Source of the DNA: Vibrio cidicii
Lineage (GTDB): Bacteria > Pseudomonadota > Gammaproteobacteria > Enterobacterales > Vibrionaceae
Length of the DNA stretch: 64,000 nt
Assembly: GCF_009763805.1 (NCBI RefSeq)
Contig: NZ_CP046803.1
Span: forward strand, 806,001-870,000
Direction of reading: 5' to 3'
The notes under the pieces were generated by a model that was not told the DNA's origin, made no database searches, and saw nothing but the letters and a program-made list of their open reading frames with translations. A program made the position numbers and the translations under genes. Every line of letters starts with the position of its first letter. Position 1 is the stretch's first letter. Positions 40,628 through 49,913 of the stretch are shown here, piece after piece.

Positions 40628-41488
40628 TTATTCGGCAAGCGTAAGCTGATTTTCTTTTAAAGCCTGTGGCAGCCACAGGTTGAGTTTCATCAGCAGTTCG
40701 CTTTCAGCGAGTCGGTTGTGCTCAAGCAAGGTTTGCCAATCCGCTTGCATGGCTTTGCCCTTTTGCGCTCTGTGCGTCGTGGCACTTAATACGCGCAGCA
40801 CATCGGCCTGCCAAGCTTCAAGTTTGACCACTTTGACGCGAAATTGATGGCGATAGACCAACAGAGACTCTGGCTGTGCTGCGGGCATGGCGGGCTTTTC
40901 AAAACTCAGACCTTGCTCAAGCGCCAATGCATGACGGTCAGCGGCAAGCACATAGTCATGCAGCGCAAAATCGTGCTCGACTAATGTACTGCTTTGAGGC
41001 AAGGCCAGCGCTGGAAAGTGAAACAGACAACCTAACTCCGGCGTGCTATGCGGCTGCGCACCCGCAGCGCGGAGCGCATTTGCCCGCGCCCTCTCGAATC
41101 TCGCAAGTTGCTCTGGAATCTTAAGCCCTGCAGCCCATTGTGGCTGCACGCTCTTTTCACTCGGGCGCGTTGCGGCGAGAAAATCAGCAAATCCCTCACC
41201 CAATTGATACAAACTGTAGTGACGGGAAGGCTGCTGTTGCAGATAACCTAAGCTGAATAAACGAAACAGCGGTTCACCGAGGTAGTGCTGCAATGCCGGA
41301 AACTCCGCCGCCATGCATTCAAGCAGACGCAGCCGATAGCCGTTCTGATATATGGCCAGACGTGCTGCCGCTGACATTTGCGCCGAGCCGACAATAAACT
41401 CGCTGGCCATTTGGCTGGCTTGGGGGCCTTGTAGAATCGACTCAAGCAACCACTGCTGACGCGCGGCTAACTGATTGGATGAGCTCAT
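40628..41488 (-). CDS. DUF2063 (BufC/MNIO-partner) protein
   Basis: A 286-residue protein with the DUF2063 N-terminal domain (MASEFIVGSAQMSAAARLAIYQNGYRLRLLECMAAEFPALQHYLG) and a C-terminal domain with YRHQFRVKVVKLEAWQADVL. DUF2063 proteins accompany DUF692 (MNIO) enzymes and deliver or bind their peptide substrates. ATG 41488 overlaps the DUF692 stop as ATGA once the upstream frameshift at 41626-41628 is corrected. As given, the two genes look fused into one 708-codon frame, which is an artefact. Last gene of the operon. Confidence 0.87.
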   Translation of the reverse strand: MSSSNQLAARQQWLLESILQGPQASQMASEFIVGSAQMSAAARLAIYQNGYRLRLLECMAAEFPALQHYLGEPLFRLFSLGYLQQQPSRHYSLYQLGEGFADFLAATRPSEKSVQPQWAAGLKIPEQLARFERARANALRAAGAQPHSTPELGCLFHFPALALPQSSTLVEHDFALHDYVLAADRHALALEQGLSFEKPAMPAAQPESLLVYRHQFRVKVVKLEAWQADVLRVLSATTHRAQKGKAMQADWQTLLEHNRLAESELLMKLNLWLPQALKENQLTLAE

Positions 41489-42511
41489 TCGACCTCCTGC
41501 GCAGAGACGAACTGCTTGCGGCCAAGCGCATCGGCAATCGGCGTCGAGAGCGGCGCATGCTCGCTTTGGTTCAACGGCTCGCGTTGTGGAATTTGCCCTT
41601 GCAATACCGCTTTGGCAAGGTTCAGTTTCGCCGACCAGTTCGGGAAAATCCGGAATATTGGCATCCCACTCGAGCAATGTGGAAATCGGCCTACCAGCCT
41701 GTTCGATCATCTGTTGGTAGAGCTGCCACACAGCGGTTGGCACCGGCTTGTCGTGCGTGTCGATCAAATGGGTTCCGCAATCGGTCGGGCCGGCTAAATG
41801 ACACTGCACCACCGCATCGAGCGGAATACCCGCCAAGTAGTCACAAGCGGAGAAACCAAGGTTTTTCGCGCTCACATAGACGTTGTTGACGTCCAACAGC
41901 AAGCGGCAGCCACTGCGCTTAACCAACTGCGCAAGGAAATCCCACTCGTGGAACTGATTCTCCTGAAAAGCAAAATAGGTGCTGGGGTTTTCTATCACCA
42001 GCGGCCGTTGCAGAAACTCTTGTACCTGCTGTACCCGCGCGCAGACATGCATCAGGCTCTCTTCGGTAAGCGGCATGGGCAACAGATCGTGGCTGTTAAT
42101 CCCTTGAATCCCTGTCCAACAAAGGTGGTCGGAGACCAGCTTCGGCTCCAGTTCTTGGCACAAAAGCCGCAGTTTACTAAGGTACTCTTTATCCAGCGGA
42201 TCGCTCGAGCCGATCGACATCGAAACGCCATGCAGGGCTATCGGATAGTGTTCGCGCAGCTTAAAGAGTAAGTGGCGCGCATAGCCATGGTGGTCAAGGT
42301 AGTTTTCGCTGATCGCTTCAAACCAATCAACGCCGCTTTGCTCTGGTAGCAGGTGTTGCTCAAGCCAAGCAAAATGGCAAGAGCGAAGCCCGACGCCAAA
42401 CCCCATGGAATCACTAAGCTCGGCATGAGAGTCCTGTGCATGAGAGTCCTCTGCATGAGAATGGGGCGGTGTCGATGCTGGGAAATTAGGCAGATCTGAC
42501 GTGGAACGCAT
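41485..42511 (-). CDS. DUF692 / MNIO-family multinuclear iron oxygenase (BufB/MbnB-like), frameshifted
   Basis: About 341 residues corrected. It has the DUF692 TIM-barrel landmarks and metal-ligand-bearing segments in order: FEAISENYLD, ALHGVSMSIGS, SDHLCW, VIENPSTYFAF, LLLDVNNVYVSA, CHLAG, DTHDKPVP and LLEWDANIPDF. Relatives use two or three iron ions and oxygen to rewrite Cys or Asn residues in ribosomal peptides (oxazolone/thioamide, thiooxazole and other changes). TTT 41626-41628 (coding GAAAC) breaks the frame; GAAC gives FPELVGELNLAKAVLQGQ. Start 42511 is 6 nt after AAAGGA. The N-terminal extension has a repeated DSHA segment. Confidence 0.87.
42423..42452. repeat. 15-bp minisatellite inside the DUF692 gene
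   Basis: GCATGAGAGTCCTGT and GCATGAGAGTCCTCT are adjacent, followed by a partial third copy. They encode the DSHA(E/Q) repeats in the N-terminal extension, before the conserved barrel. In-frame length variation between strains is possible. Confidence 0.7.
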
Positions 42512-42546
42512 TGGCATCCTTTCAACTGAATGTGTAGTCATAACAA

Positions 42547-42572
42547 CTCTGTCTGCCAAAGGGCAGACAGAG
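42547..42572 (-). terminator. Intercistronic hairpin between ferritin-like gene and DUF692 gene
   Basis: Perfect 11-bp stem CTCTGTCTGCC/GGCAGACAGAG with a 4-nt loop, 36 bp after the ferritin-like stop and 36 bp before the DUF692 start. On the minus strand only TTGTT follows, so it is more likely a leaky attenuator or RNA-stability element that keeps the first gene in excess of the modifying enzymes. Confidence 0.55.
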
Positions 42573-42608
42573 TGACGTGCCTTGCAAATAGGCAAGCTGT
42601 TGTTTTTC

Positions 42609-44684
42609 TTACGTTGATGGTGGGAAGGCCAAACGTAGGTCTGAAGGTTGCGGCTTATCCCCCGCCGTTTTTCCTTCAGCGGCCAGCGCTTTGCTGTACG
42701 CCTGCCAAGCGATGTCATACACCGCATCACCGGTGGCAAACTGCACACCTTCACCGGAAACCTGTTCTGGATGCTGTCCAGCGCGCAATTGGTAAATGGG
42801 CATCAGGCCACCATCGGGATAGAGCTGTGAGGCTGAGATGGGCACCGCGCAGCCGCCCAAGCCACCGCAAGCGTTATCGGCGGGCGGAGAGTAGAGCTCC
42901 GGCGCACCGCAACCCGCTTGCACCGCATTCTTATTGCTCGGTGTGGCACTTAAACTGCGACATCCCGCGCCGCCACCTGAGGTTTTTTGCACAAAACCAC
43001 AACCCCCTTCCGCTTTACAACTGTTCGAGCCACGACATGTGTGGAAAATCTCTTTCGACGCGCAGCTATTGCCCGTTTCATTTGGGTTGGGCTCCAGCGC
43101 CATCCCTTGGCAGGCGTGATAGAGATAATCGCGCTGCGATTCAGGAATGCGCTGGTACTCTCCTAGCGACAGATCCGGAGCTTGGCCAAACACCGCCCAG
43201 CAGATGGAGACACGATCGCCAGAACCTGACATTGACGGGAACGGGAAGTCGACGCCTTTGTCTGTCCAGTATTTATTTAGCACAGTGGTAATGCCTGCAA
43301 TCGCACCAGCAGCCACATGACTCATCTCTTGCCAGCTGGCGTCGCCACCTGCTTTGAGGTTATTGAGTGCCGTGGAAACCGCCTGAGCAGAAGGCAACAC
43401 ACCTGCATATTGGTTGTGTTGGTACTCTGCGGTTTGCAGATCGTCTGGCTGCCATTTATTGGCTGGGTTGGCATGCCAATCGGCCCAGGTGGTGATCTCG
43501 CCCGACTCCAACAACCCCTTCACTTGCTGGAAACGGTCGTAGTGATCCACCACGCCACCAAAGAAGCGAGCGTGCGCTGCGCCAGACATCGGTAGCTCAT
43601 TGCCCTGTTCGTCATACTGCTTGTAGTCGGCTTGAAGTGCTTGGAAGTTAGGCTGGTAGCTTGGGTCAACCGGTGCCCCCACCAAACCAGCCGGCAAGAC
43701 GGTTTGCGCTTCCACTTTCATGGTCGCGCCTTCGCCCTGATCGGTAATCGCGTTCATCAACTGGAAGATCTGGCTTTTCGCTTGGTTGGCCTCTTTAGCG
43801 TCCACCACCGTTTTCATGCGTGGGAACTCTGCCAGCGGGTGGCCGCTCTCTTCGGTGTTGAACAAGTCGCGCTGAATCGAATCCGGATTAAACATTTTGC
43901 TAAACAGGCTGCTGCCGTCACTGTAAGTGACATTCAAATACGCGGCCAAACATTCATACATGGTCGCAATGGTGCCAAACTGCGGCAGGTCGGCTTCGGT
44001 AGATTGCGCGCTCCAATGGTCAAACGGCACACTGCCCTCAACGCCTTTGCCGTTGGTCGCAATATACTTAGTACGCTTGCTAGCTTGGATGCGGCTAGCG
44101 AGTACATCCGACGGCTCTTCAATCAACAAAAATAGGTTGATGCTGTTTTCATCCAAGCCACCCAGCGCAACTTTCACCGCGTTATAGGGCGCTTCAGAGA
44201 GATCGGTGAGATCCAAAATGTGCGGAATGGCGGTTTTGTCTGGGCCGTAGCAGATCCAGCCATTGTTCTCATTCACCAGCAGTGGCGAGTTGAAATCGGC
44301 CGCAGCCGCTTGGCTACCTGCCACGCTCGCGCTGAGCGCATTGTGAATATTGGCCGCCATTTGCAAATGCAGCATCTCTTGGATAAAGACACTGAAAATC
44401 AAGTTGCACGCTTGCTGATTGGCGGTTTGCGGGTTGGGAGTCGGCGTGATGCCGGGCCAACGACGGCCAAGATAGAGCGCATTGCCTTTCCCTGTAATCG
44501 AGTGCATGCCTTCTATCGAGTACATGGTGGTCATGTACAACGGAATAGTAAACAGCTCGACGTTGATCGCGGCCTGAGTCAGACAACGCACGGCGTTCAC
44601 ATCGGCTGCTAAATGGCTGATGTCTCGGTTCGATAAGCGCGGATTTCGTTCTAAATGCAACCCGGCCAAACGTTGAAAATCCAT
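42609..44684 (-). CDS. Ferritin-like (VioB/iminophenylpyruvate-dimer-synthase-type) protein with nine-Cys C-terminal tail
   Basis: A 691-residue protein without signal peptide; ATG 44684 follows AAAGGAAG. Residues about 25-320 are a ferritin-like domain of the VioB N-terminal kind: E43, E103xxH106 (FIQEMLHLQMA), E244, E279xxH282 and the ALMNAITDQGEGA-like helix near 309-320. Residues 453-456 give another ExxH. The tail from about 520 holds Cys 525, 541, 550, 556, 562, 575, 592, 606 and 612, several spaced C-x5-C in Gly/Ser-rich sequence. Such a tail beside DUF692 and DUF2063 genes suggests it is their modification substrate. No relative with this exact architecture is known to me. Confidence 0.8.
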   Translation of the reverse strand: MDFQRLAGLHLERNPRLSNRDISHLAADVNAVRCLTQAAINVELFTIPLYMTTMYSIEGMHSITGKGNALYLGRRWPGITPTPNPQTANQQACNLIFSVFIQEMLHLQMAANIHNALSASVAGSQAAAADFNSPLLVNENNGWICYGPDKTAIPHILDLTDLSEAPYNAVKVALGGLDENSINLFLLIEEPSDVLASRIQASKRTKYIATNGKGVEGSVPFDHWSAQSTEADLPQFGTIATMYECLAAYLNVTYSDGSSLFSKMFNPDSIQRDLFNTEESGHPLAEFPRMKTVVDAKEANQAKSQIFQLMNAITDQGEGATMKVEAQTVLPAGLVGAPVDPSYQPNFQALQADYKQYDEQGNELPMSGAAHARFFGGVVDHYDRFQQVKGLLESGEITTWADWHANPANKWQPDDLQTAEYQHNQYAGVLPSAQAVSTALNNLKAGGDASWQEMSHVAAGAIAGITTVLNKYWTDKGVDFPFPSMSGSGDRVSICWAVFGQAPDLSLGEYQRIPESQRDYLYHACQGMALEPNPNETGNSCASKEIFHTCRGSNSCKAEGGCGFVQKTSGGGAGCRSLSATPSNKNAVQAGCGAPELYSPPADNACGGLGGCAVPISASQLYPDGGLMPIYQLRAGQHPEQVSGEGVQFATGDAVYDIAWQAYSKALAAEGKTAGDKPQPSDLRLAFPPST

Positions 44685-44771
44685 ATTTGCTTCCTTTACT
44701 TTATCTACTTTTGTTATGTGGTGCCCGATACCGCATGGGCTTATTGCCCTAATATGCATAAATGCACATAA

Positions 44772-44801
44772 AGTATATTCATGGATTTTTGATTGCGCCA
44801 A
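44772..44801 (-). promoter_or_regulatory. Probable sigma-70 promoter of the MNIO operon
   Basis: Minus strand: TTGGCG (44796-44801) and TATACT (44772-44777) with an 18-bp spacer, matching 4/6 and 5/6 of consensus. It lies about 88 bp upstream of the ferritin-like start. The leader includes TATGCATAAATGCACATA-like symmetry just downstream. Confidence 0.45.
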
Positions 44802-44914
44802 AAAATTGCCTAATCCATTGCAACGAGTGACAACAGGGTACCTTTGCACCGTGCAATCCTGCGTAAAATAGGTACAATCCTCGCTCGATTTTTTTGACTT
44901 GCTCGGATACTCTC

Positions 44915-46613
44915 ATGCACACGCCGGACCTTTGCTTTACTCGATTCACTGCGACTATCGACGGCTATTCCCTGCCAGAGCGCTTCACTTTTCCGTTTTA
45001 CTACACGCCCCATCCGCTGTGTGTGTTAGCGGCAGAGCAGTTGCAACACCATTTGCTCACTCAGCAAGATTGGCAACACAACTTTGGTTTACTAAACGGG
45101 CAGCTCAACCGCGACGATGAAAGCGCGATTGGCAAAATGTTTGGCGTGCTACTGGTACAAAATCCACAAGGTGAAATCGGCTTTTTGAGCGCGTTTTCGG
45201 GCAAAGTGGCTGAGCAAAATCTGTTGCCGGGATTTGTCCCACCGGTGTTTGACATGTTGACCAAAGAGAGCTTTTTCCACCGCGAGTTTGCCGAAATCAC
45301 CGACATCAACCATCAAGTAAAGCAGTTATCGCAAAGCTCTGAACTGATCCAGCTTCGCCAGCAAATTGAAGCAGACCGCCAAACCTACCAAGCGCAAGAA
45401 ACAGGCGCAGCGCCAAACCATGATTGCAGGGCGCGCTAAGCGTAAACAGCAGCGCGAGCAAGCGGAAGCAACGCTCACTGGCGATGCGCTCAAAGCGGTG
45501 TTGGATGATCTCGCCAAACAAAGCGTGGCTGAGAAAAACGTGCTCAAATACCTCAAACTGGAGTGGGATGAAAAACTCGCCAGTGAAGAGGCACGTTTGC
45601 AAGTGCTGCTCACTCAACTCGACACACTCAAAGAGCAGCGCAAAACCCTATCCAATGCGCTGCAACACAAGCTGTTTGCTCAGTACCGCTTCCTCAATGT
45701 GCGCGGGGAGCAGAGCGATCTCAACGCGATTTTCGCCCCCACCACCAGCCCTGTACCACCAGCAGGCTCTGGCGAATGTGCCGCGCCAAAACTGCTGCAA
45801 TACGCTTTTACCCACGACTTGAAGCCACTGGCAATGGCGGAATTTTGGTGGGGCGTGTCACCGAAATCGGAAGTGCGCCAACACAAAAAGTTTTACCCAT
45901 CATGCCACAGCAAATGCCAGCCCATTTTGGGCCATATGCTGCAAGGGCTGAACATGGATCCGAACCCGCTGGAAGAAAACTGGGCAGAAGACAAAGCGCT
46001 GGAAATCGTCTATCAAGACGAGGCGATGGTGGTGGTCAACAAACCGTCTGGGCTGTTATCGGTACCGGGAAAAACCATTAGCGATTCCGCTTATACCCGT
46101 TTGCAAGCGCTATTCCCTGACGTGGAAGGGCCGTTTGTGATTCACCGCTTAGACATGGCGACCTCAGGACTGTTGGTATTTGCCCTCACTCGCCGTGCCA
46201 ACAAGAGCCTGCAAAAGCAGTTTATCTCTCGTGGCGTGCAAAAGCGTTATGTGGCGCTATTGGAAGGTGAAGTGTCGCAAAGCCAAGGGGAAATCACTCT
46301 GCCCATGCGCGGCGACCCAGACGACCGGCCGCGTCAGTTGGTCTGTTTTGAACACGGTAAACCCGCGCATACTGATTGGCAGTTGATTGAAATTCGCGAT
46401 GGCCGCAGCAAGCTCTACCTCTACCCAAGAACGGGGCGCACTCACCAACTTCGCGTTCATTGTGCCCATCACCTTGGTTTGAACATGCCGATGGTGGGCG
46501 ATGGTTTGTATGGTGAGAAAGCCAACCGACTGCACTTGCACGCCGAGTCGCTTGAGCTCGACCACCCTTACCGCAAAGAGCGCATGCGTTTTCAAGTGGA
46601 TGCCGAATTCTAG
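44915..46613 (+). CDS. RluA-family pseudouridine synthase with N-terminal extension, frameshifted
   Basis: About 565 residues corrected. The C-terminal about 230 residues are an RluA-type catalytic domain: IVYQDEAMVVVNKPSGLLSVPG, HRLDMATSGLLVFALT with the catalytic Asp, KRYVALLEG and GRTHQLRVHCAHHLG. The first about 330 residues are a family-specific extension with a charged coiled-coil (about 150-260). The frame breaks at AAA 45399-45401; GAAC gives QAQEQAQRQTMIAGRAKR. It should isomerise uridines in rRNA or tRNA; the site cannot be told. Divergent from the MNIO operon. Confidence 0.88.
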
Positions 46614-46680
46614 TTCGTGCATTTAAGCTTGTGGCGCTGACAGAAAAAAACTCGTTGAACCGCTTCCAATTAAGAATTTT

Positions 46681-46713
46681 CACTCTCTTTAGCCAACGAA
46701 TGTAAAGAGAGTG
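46681..46713. terminator. Hairpin after pseudouridine synthase gene
   Basis: CACTCTCTTTA/TAAAGAGAGTG 11-bp stem with an 11-nt loop, 67 bp past the stop. There is no good T-run, so termination strength is uncertain. Confidence 0.45.
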
Positions 46714-46770
46714 ATATCTTGCACATCCGTTTTGGCTGCGACCAGAAAATTAAACGGCATTGTCTGCTCT

Positions 46771-47036
46771 AGGGTCTGTTGACCTTTTGCGGTTAAATTT
46801 TGTTCGAGATAAAAGCGTTTTAATCGCGACGAGAGGTTTGTAGCCTAGTCATTCTAAGCAAAACACCTCTCAACAAAGAGTAAAACGCTTTTAGCTGAAC
46901 CCTTCGGGCAGCGTTTGTGGCTCCTTTTTGCTGCGTTATCGGCTTATCATGTAGGCCCCTACAATTCAAAGCCTCTGCCTTGCACAAAGAACCCACAAAC
47001 TGCTGCAAAAATCATCTCGAAAGGTCAACAGACCCT
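46771..47036. mobile_element. MITE-like element, 266 bp, perfect 17-bp terminal inverted repeats
   Basis: AGGGTCTGTTGACCTTT (46771-46787) is exactly inverted at 47020-47036. Nested inverted repeats fill the inside: AAAAGCGTTTTA/TAAAACGCTTTT, GTTTGTGG/CCACAAAC, and TGTAGG/CCTACA around CC, so the strand can fold into a branched structure. No transposase or credible gene is inside, and I see no unambiguous target duplication. It is a non-autonomous element, presumably mobilised in trans. The rest of the 46614-47191 gap holds only the hairpin above. Confidence 0.85.
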
Positions 47037-47191
47037 AACTAAAAACCGCTTTATTCCGCTTCGCTTAATCTTAAGCTTTGATAATCTTGATCTTTGATAG
47101 CAACCTTCAGCCAAAGCAGTCATTTGGAAATCAGCCTCTATCCCTGCCCCTTCAACAGCATTTCACTGCGGCTCTGTCTCTGCATTCGTCA

Positions 47192-48605
47192 TCATGAGGA
47201 CGAAAAACGCACACAAAAAACATTCCGCTCACCTTCTCTAGGTAAAAGCTCTACGCTAGCCTCATGACGCTGGGCAATATCACGACAAATCGACATTCCT
47301 AAGCCAGCGCCATCGCCTTTTTCCGTGTTGGCACGATAAAAGTTGTCGAACATTTTCTCGCGCACCTCTTCTTTGATCGCTTGCCCACTGTCTGCCACCG
47401 TCACTTGCGCGCCATGGGCATCCACCGTGAGTTGCACTTCAATTTCACTCCCCGTGCCAGAATAGCGAATCGCATTGTCGATCAAATTCTTAAACAGCAC
47501 CCCCAGCAGAATCTCGTCCCCTTCCAGCCAATATTTCTCCCCCTCAAAGCTCAACTGTTGCTGCTGCTTGATGGCTAATGGCGCGAGATTGGCGATGACT
47601 TGCCGAATCAAAGCCGACAACTCAACTTGCTGAGTTGTAAGCTCAGCTAGGCTTTCGACTTTGGCTAAAGTCAGCAGTTGGTGAATCAAACGGTCGGTAC
47701 GATCAATCCCTTTGAGGATCATGCCCAAGTCATGTTTTAACTCTTCTGGGCTTTGGCTGTTTAGGGCGTTTCTCTGCATTTAAACGCAGCACCGTCAGCG
47801 GTGTTTTGAGTTCATGCGCCGCCATACGCGTAAAACGTTTTTCCCGCTGCCACGCTTGCTCAAGTTGTTCGAGCAGTTCATTTAAGGTCTCCACCAATGG
47901 GGTCAATTCGGCGGTTTGTTCACGCACATAGATGCGATCAAGTTTATGCACGCTGCGCACCGCGATGGCCGATTTTAGCTCGTGGATCGGACGGAAGTTG
48001 CGATCGATGAGAACAATCATCATCAGCACTAAACAAGGGATGAGCACCAGCTGTGGCAGCGCTGTAGAGAGCGCAATTTCATTGATCGCTTCATCACGTA
48101 TGTGCTGCTTTTCCGCTACTAAGACGTATTCATAGCCACGCTGACTGTGCGGTTGAGCGAGCTGAAAAATGCGCCAGAAATGTCCTTCGGTCTGAACATC
48201 ACCAAAGCCTTGATGACCACGACCAAGGCTCAGCGCAGCTTGTTGCGAGTCAGAACTGAATATCAGCTCATCGTCACGATAGAATTGGAAGAGAATATTC
48301 TGTTCATATGGATGACCGAAAGCGGTGGCGATATCATCCCGAGCATGAGAAAGGCGCTGAATATTCTCCATCCACTCATCAAAATGTTCACGCTGTTCTT
48401 GCTGAGCAAGGCCATCGGCAGATACGGAGGTCGCCATTAGAAGTAACTTGGCCGATTGCCCTAACCGCGCGTCATAAACCTCACCCACCTCGTGTTTTGC
48501 AGCGGAAAAACTGAAGTAGAGAGACAAAAGGATAAGTGCGCAACTTAGTAGCACAACAGAAAGGGTTAAACGGCGTTTAATCGAGAAAACTTTATGCTTT
48601 TTCAA
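47192..48605 (-). CDS. Sensor histidine kinase (QseC/PmrB-like), frameshifted
   Basis: About 470 residues corrected. Two membrane helices (LTLSVVLLSCALILLSLYF and LPQLVLIPCLVLMMIVLI) enclose a periplasmic sensor of about 150 residues; then HAMP, HisKA with FTRMAAHELKTPLTVLRLN and an HATPase domain (NLIDNAIRYS, then GAGLGMSICRDI). The frame breaks at TTT 47770-47772 (coding GAAAC); GAAC gives RLNAENALNSQSPEEL. It begins with TTG 48605 and overlaps the response-regulator stop by 14 bp. Last gene of the seven-gene operon; its likely role is to sense the operon's product or a related cue. Confidence 0.88.
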
Positions 48606-49251
48606 TTAGATACCCCACACCGCGGACATTCTTGATTACGTTATCCGGTAGCTTTTTGCGTAAATTATGAATGTGCACTTCGATGGCATTGTCGCTGCTG
48701 CCTTCGTCCCAACCATGTAGCGCCTGCTGCAACTGCTCTTTGCTCAATACTCGCCCGGTCTGGGTCATCATGGTGGCCAAAATCTTATACTCATTACGCG
48801 TCAGTTTCAGTGGGGTTTGCTGACAACAAATCTCTTGTTTTGAGAGAGATAACGTCAGTTCGCCGACCTGAATCTGCTCTTCCGCACTGCCACTGCTACG
48901 GCGAATGATGAGGCGAAGGCGCGCCAACAACTCTTCTAATGCGAATGGTTTACCGATGTACTCATCCGCTCCGCCATCAAGCCCTTTGACTCGATCGCTG
49001 ATGTCATCGCGTGCGGTAAGGATCATCACGGGCAAAGTGTAACCAGCGCGGCGAATTTGTCGCAGCACTTCTAGGCCATCAATATCTGGCAAAGTGAGAT
49101 CGAGGATCACGGCGGTGAACTGCTCGGTTTTCAGCGCGGTAGTGACACCACTACCACGCTCAAGCCAGTCCACCGTGTATCCATGCCGACTGAGCGCCGC
49201 GAGCATGGATTCGCCTAATTGTGTATCGTCTTCAACCAGTAATAAGCGCAT
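48592..49251 (-). CDS. OmpR/PmrA/QseB-type response regulator
   Basis: A 219-residue two-domain regulator: receiver (LLLVEDDTQLGESML, phospho-Asp in VILDLTLPDIDG near residue 51, Lys in YIGKPFALEELLARL) and a winged HTH (LTRNEYKILATMMTQ, then AIEVHIHNLRKKL and VRGVGYLIEKA). It is closest in pattern to QseB/PmrA. It lies 3 bp after the TPR gene and overlaps the kinase. A PmrA-box-like direct repeat upstream of the operon is its likely binding site. Confidence 0.92.
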   Translation of the reverse strand: MRLLLVEDDTQLGESMLAALSRHGYTVDWLERGSGVTTALKTEQFTAVILDLTLPDIDGLEVLRQIRRAGYTLPVMILTARDDISDRVKGLDGGADEYIGKPFALEELLARLRLIIRRSSGSAEEQIQVGELTLSLSKQEICCQQTPLKLTRNEYKILATMMTQTGRVLSKEQLQQALHGWDEGSSDNAIEVHIHNLRKKLPDNVIKNVRGVGYLIEKA

Positions 49252-49254
49252 AGA

Positions 49255-49887
49255 TTATTTTAATTTCTCCAGTAAACGGGCGATTTCCCCTTGCCGCCCT
49301 TCATCGGCCAGTGGGCGGTTTGCTCTGGCGGGCGCTTGCTGCGCGCGCGCGAGATATTGCTTGGCTTCGGCTTTCTTGCCTTGTTCGGCGAGAAAATCAG
49401 CATAAAAGTAGTTGGAGTCAATGCCGTTTGGGTTAATTTCAAGCCCTTTCTTCAACATCTCTTCGGCTTTGTCATCATCGCCAAAACCAAGCGGCCAGCC
49501 GGGCACTTTGTAATAGAGTGTGCCAAGGCTAGTGTAGGCCGAGCCGTTCAGTGTTTGCGGTGCTTGCTTAATCACCTCTTCAAACAAGGCTTTAGATTCC
49601 TTGACTAAGGATAGAGCACCTAAACCGCCGCGCACACCCGCCAATGACGATTTGTTGATCGCAAGCCAGACTTTTAGCTCCGCGTTGTTGGGGGCGATGT
49701 TCACTTCGACAGTATTTTGTGCAATCACATTTTCAAAACAGCGTTCTTGCTCATCGCTGTCGGTCACTTGGTACTGGCAATGAGCCCAGTCTGCTTGGAT
49801 TTTTTCCAGCGGGGTGATCGCGTGTGCGGGAATCGAAGCGGTCAGCGAGGCCGCCGCCAAAACCAAAAGAGAAATTTGAGTGTTCAT
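49255..49887 (-). CDS. Exported TPR protein
   Basis: A 210-residue protein with signal peptide (cut after AHA) and tetratricopeptide-like helical pairs (AYTSLGTLYYKVPGWPLGFGDDDKAEEMLKKGLEINP, then SNYFYADFLAEQGKKAEAKQYLARA). The N-terminal mature part has a probable Cys pair (CQYQ and CFEN). Its periplasmic location and place directly before the two-component genes suggest it may present a ligand to the sensor kinase or assist export. Its function is not known. Confidence 0.8.
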   Translation of the reverse strand: MNTQISLLVLAAASLTASIPAHAITPLEKIQADWAHCQYQVTDSDEQERCFENVIAQNTVEVNIAPNNAELKVWLAINKSSLAGVRGGLGALSLVKESKALFEEVIKQAPQTLNGSAYTSLGTLYYKVPGWPLGFGDDDKAEEMLKKGLEINPNGIDSNYFYADFLAEQGKKAEAKQYLARAQQAPARANRPLADEGRQGEIARLLEKLK

Positions 49888-49913
49888 GACATCCTCTCCC
49901 TGAGAAACAAAGA

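Noticed and set aside
42530..43291. 253-codon frame antisense to the ferritin-like and DUF692 genes
   Set aside because: It is Pro/Arg/His/Ser-rich shadow sequence with no domain and no ribosome-binding site, and the opposite strand encodes a well-supported protein.
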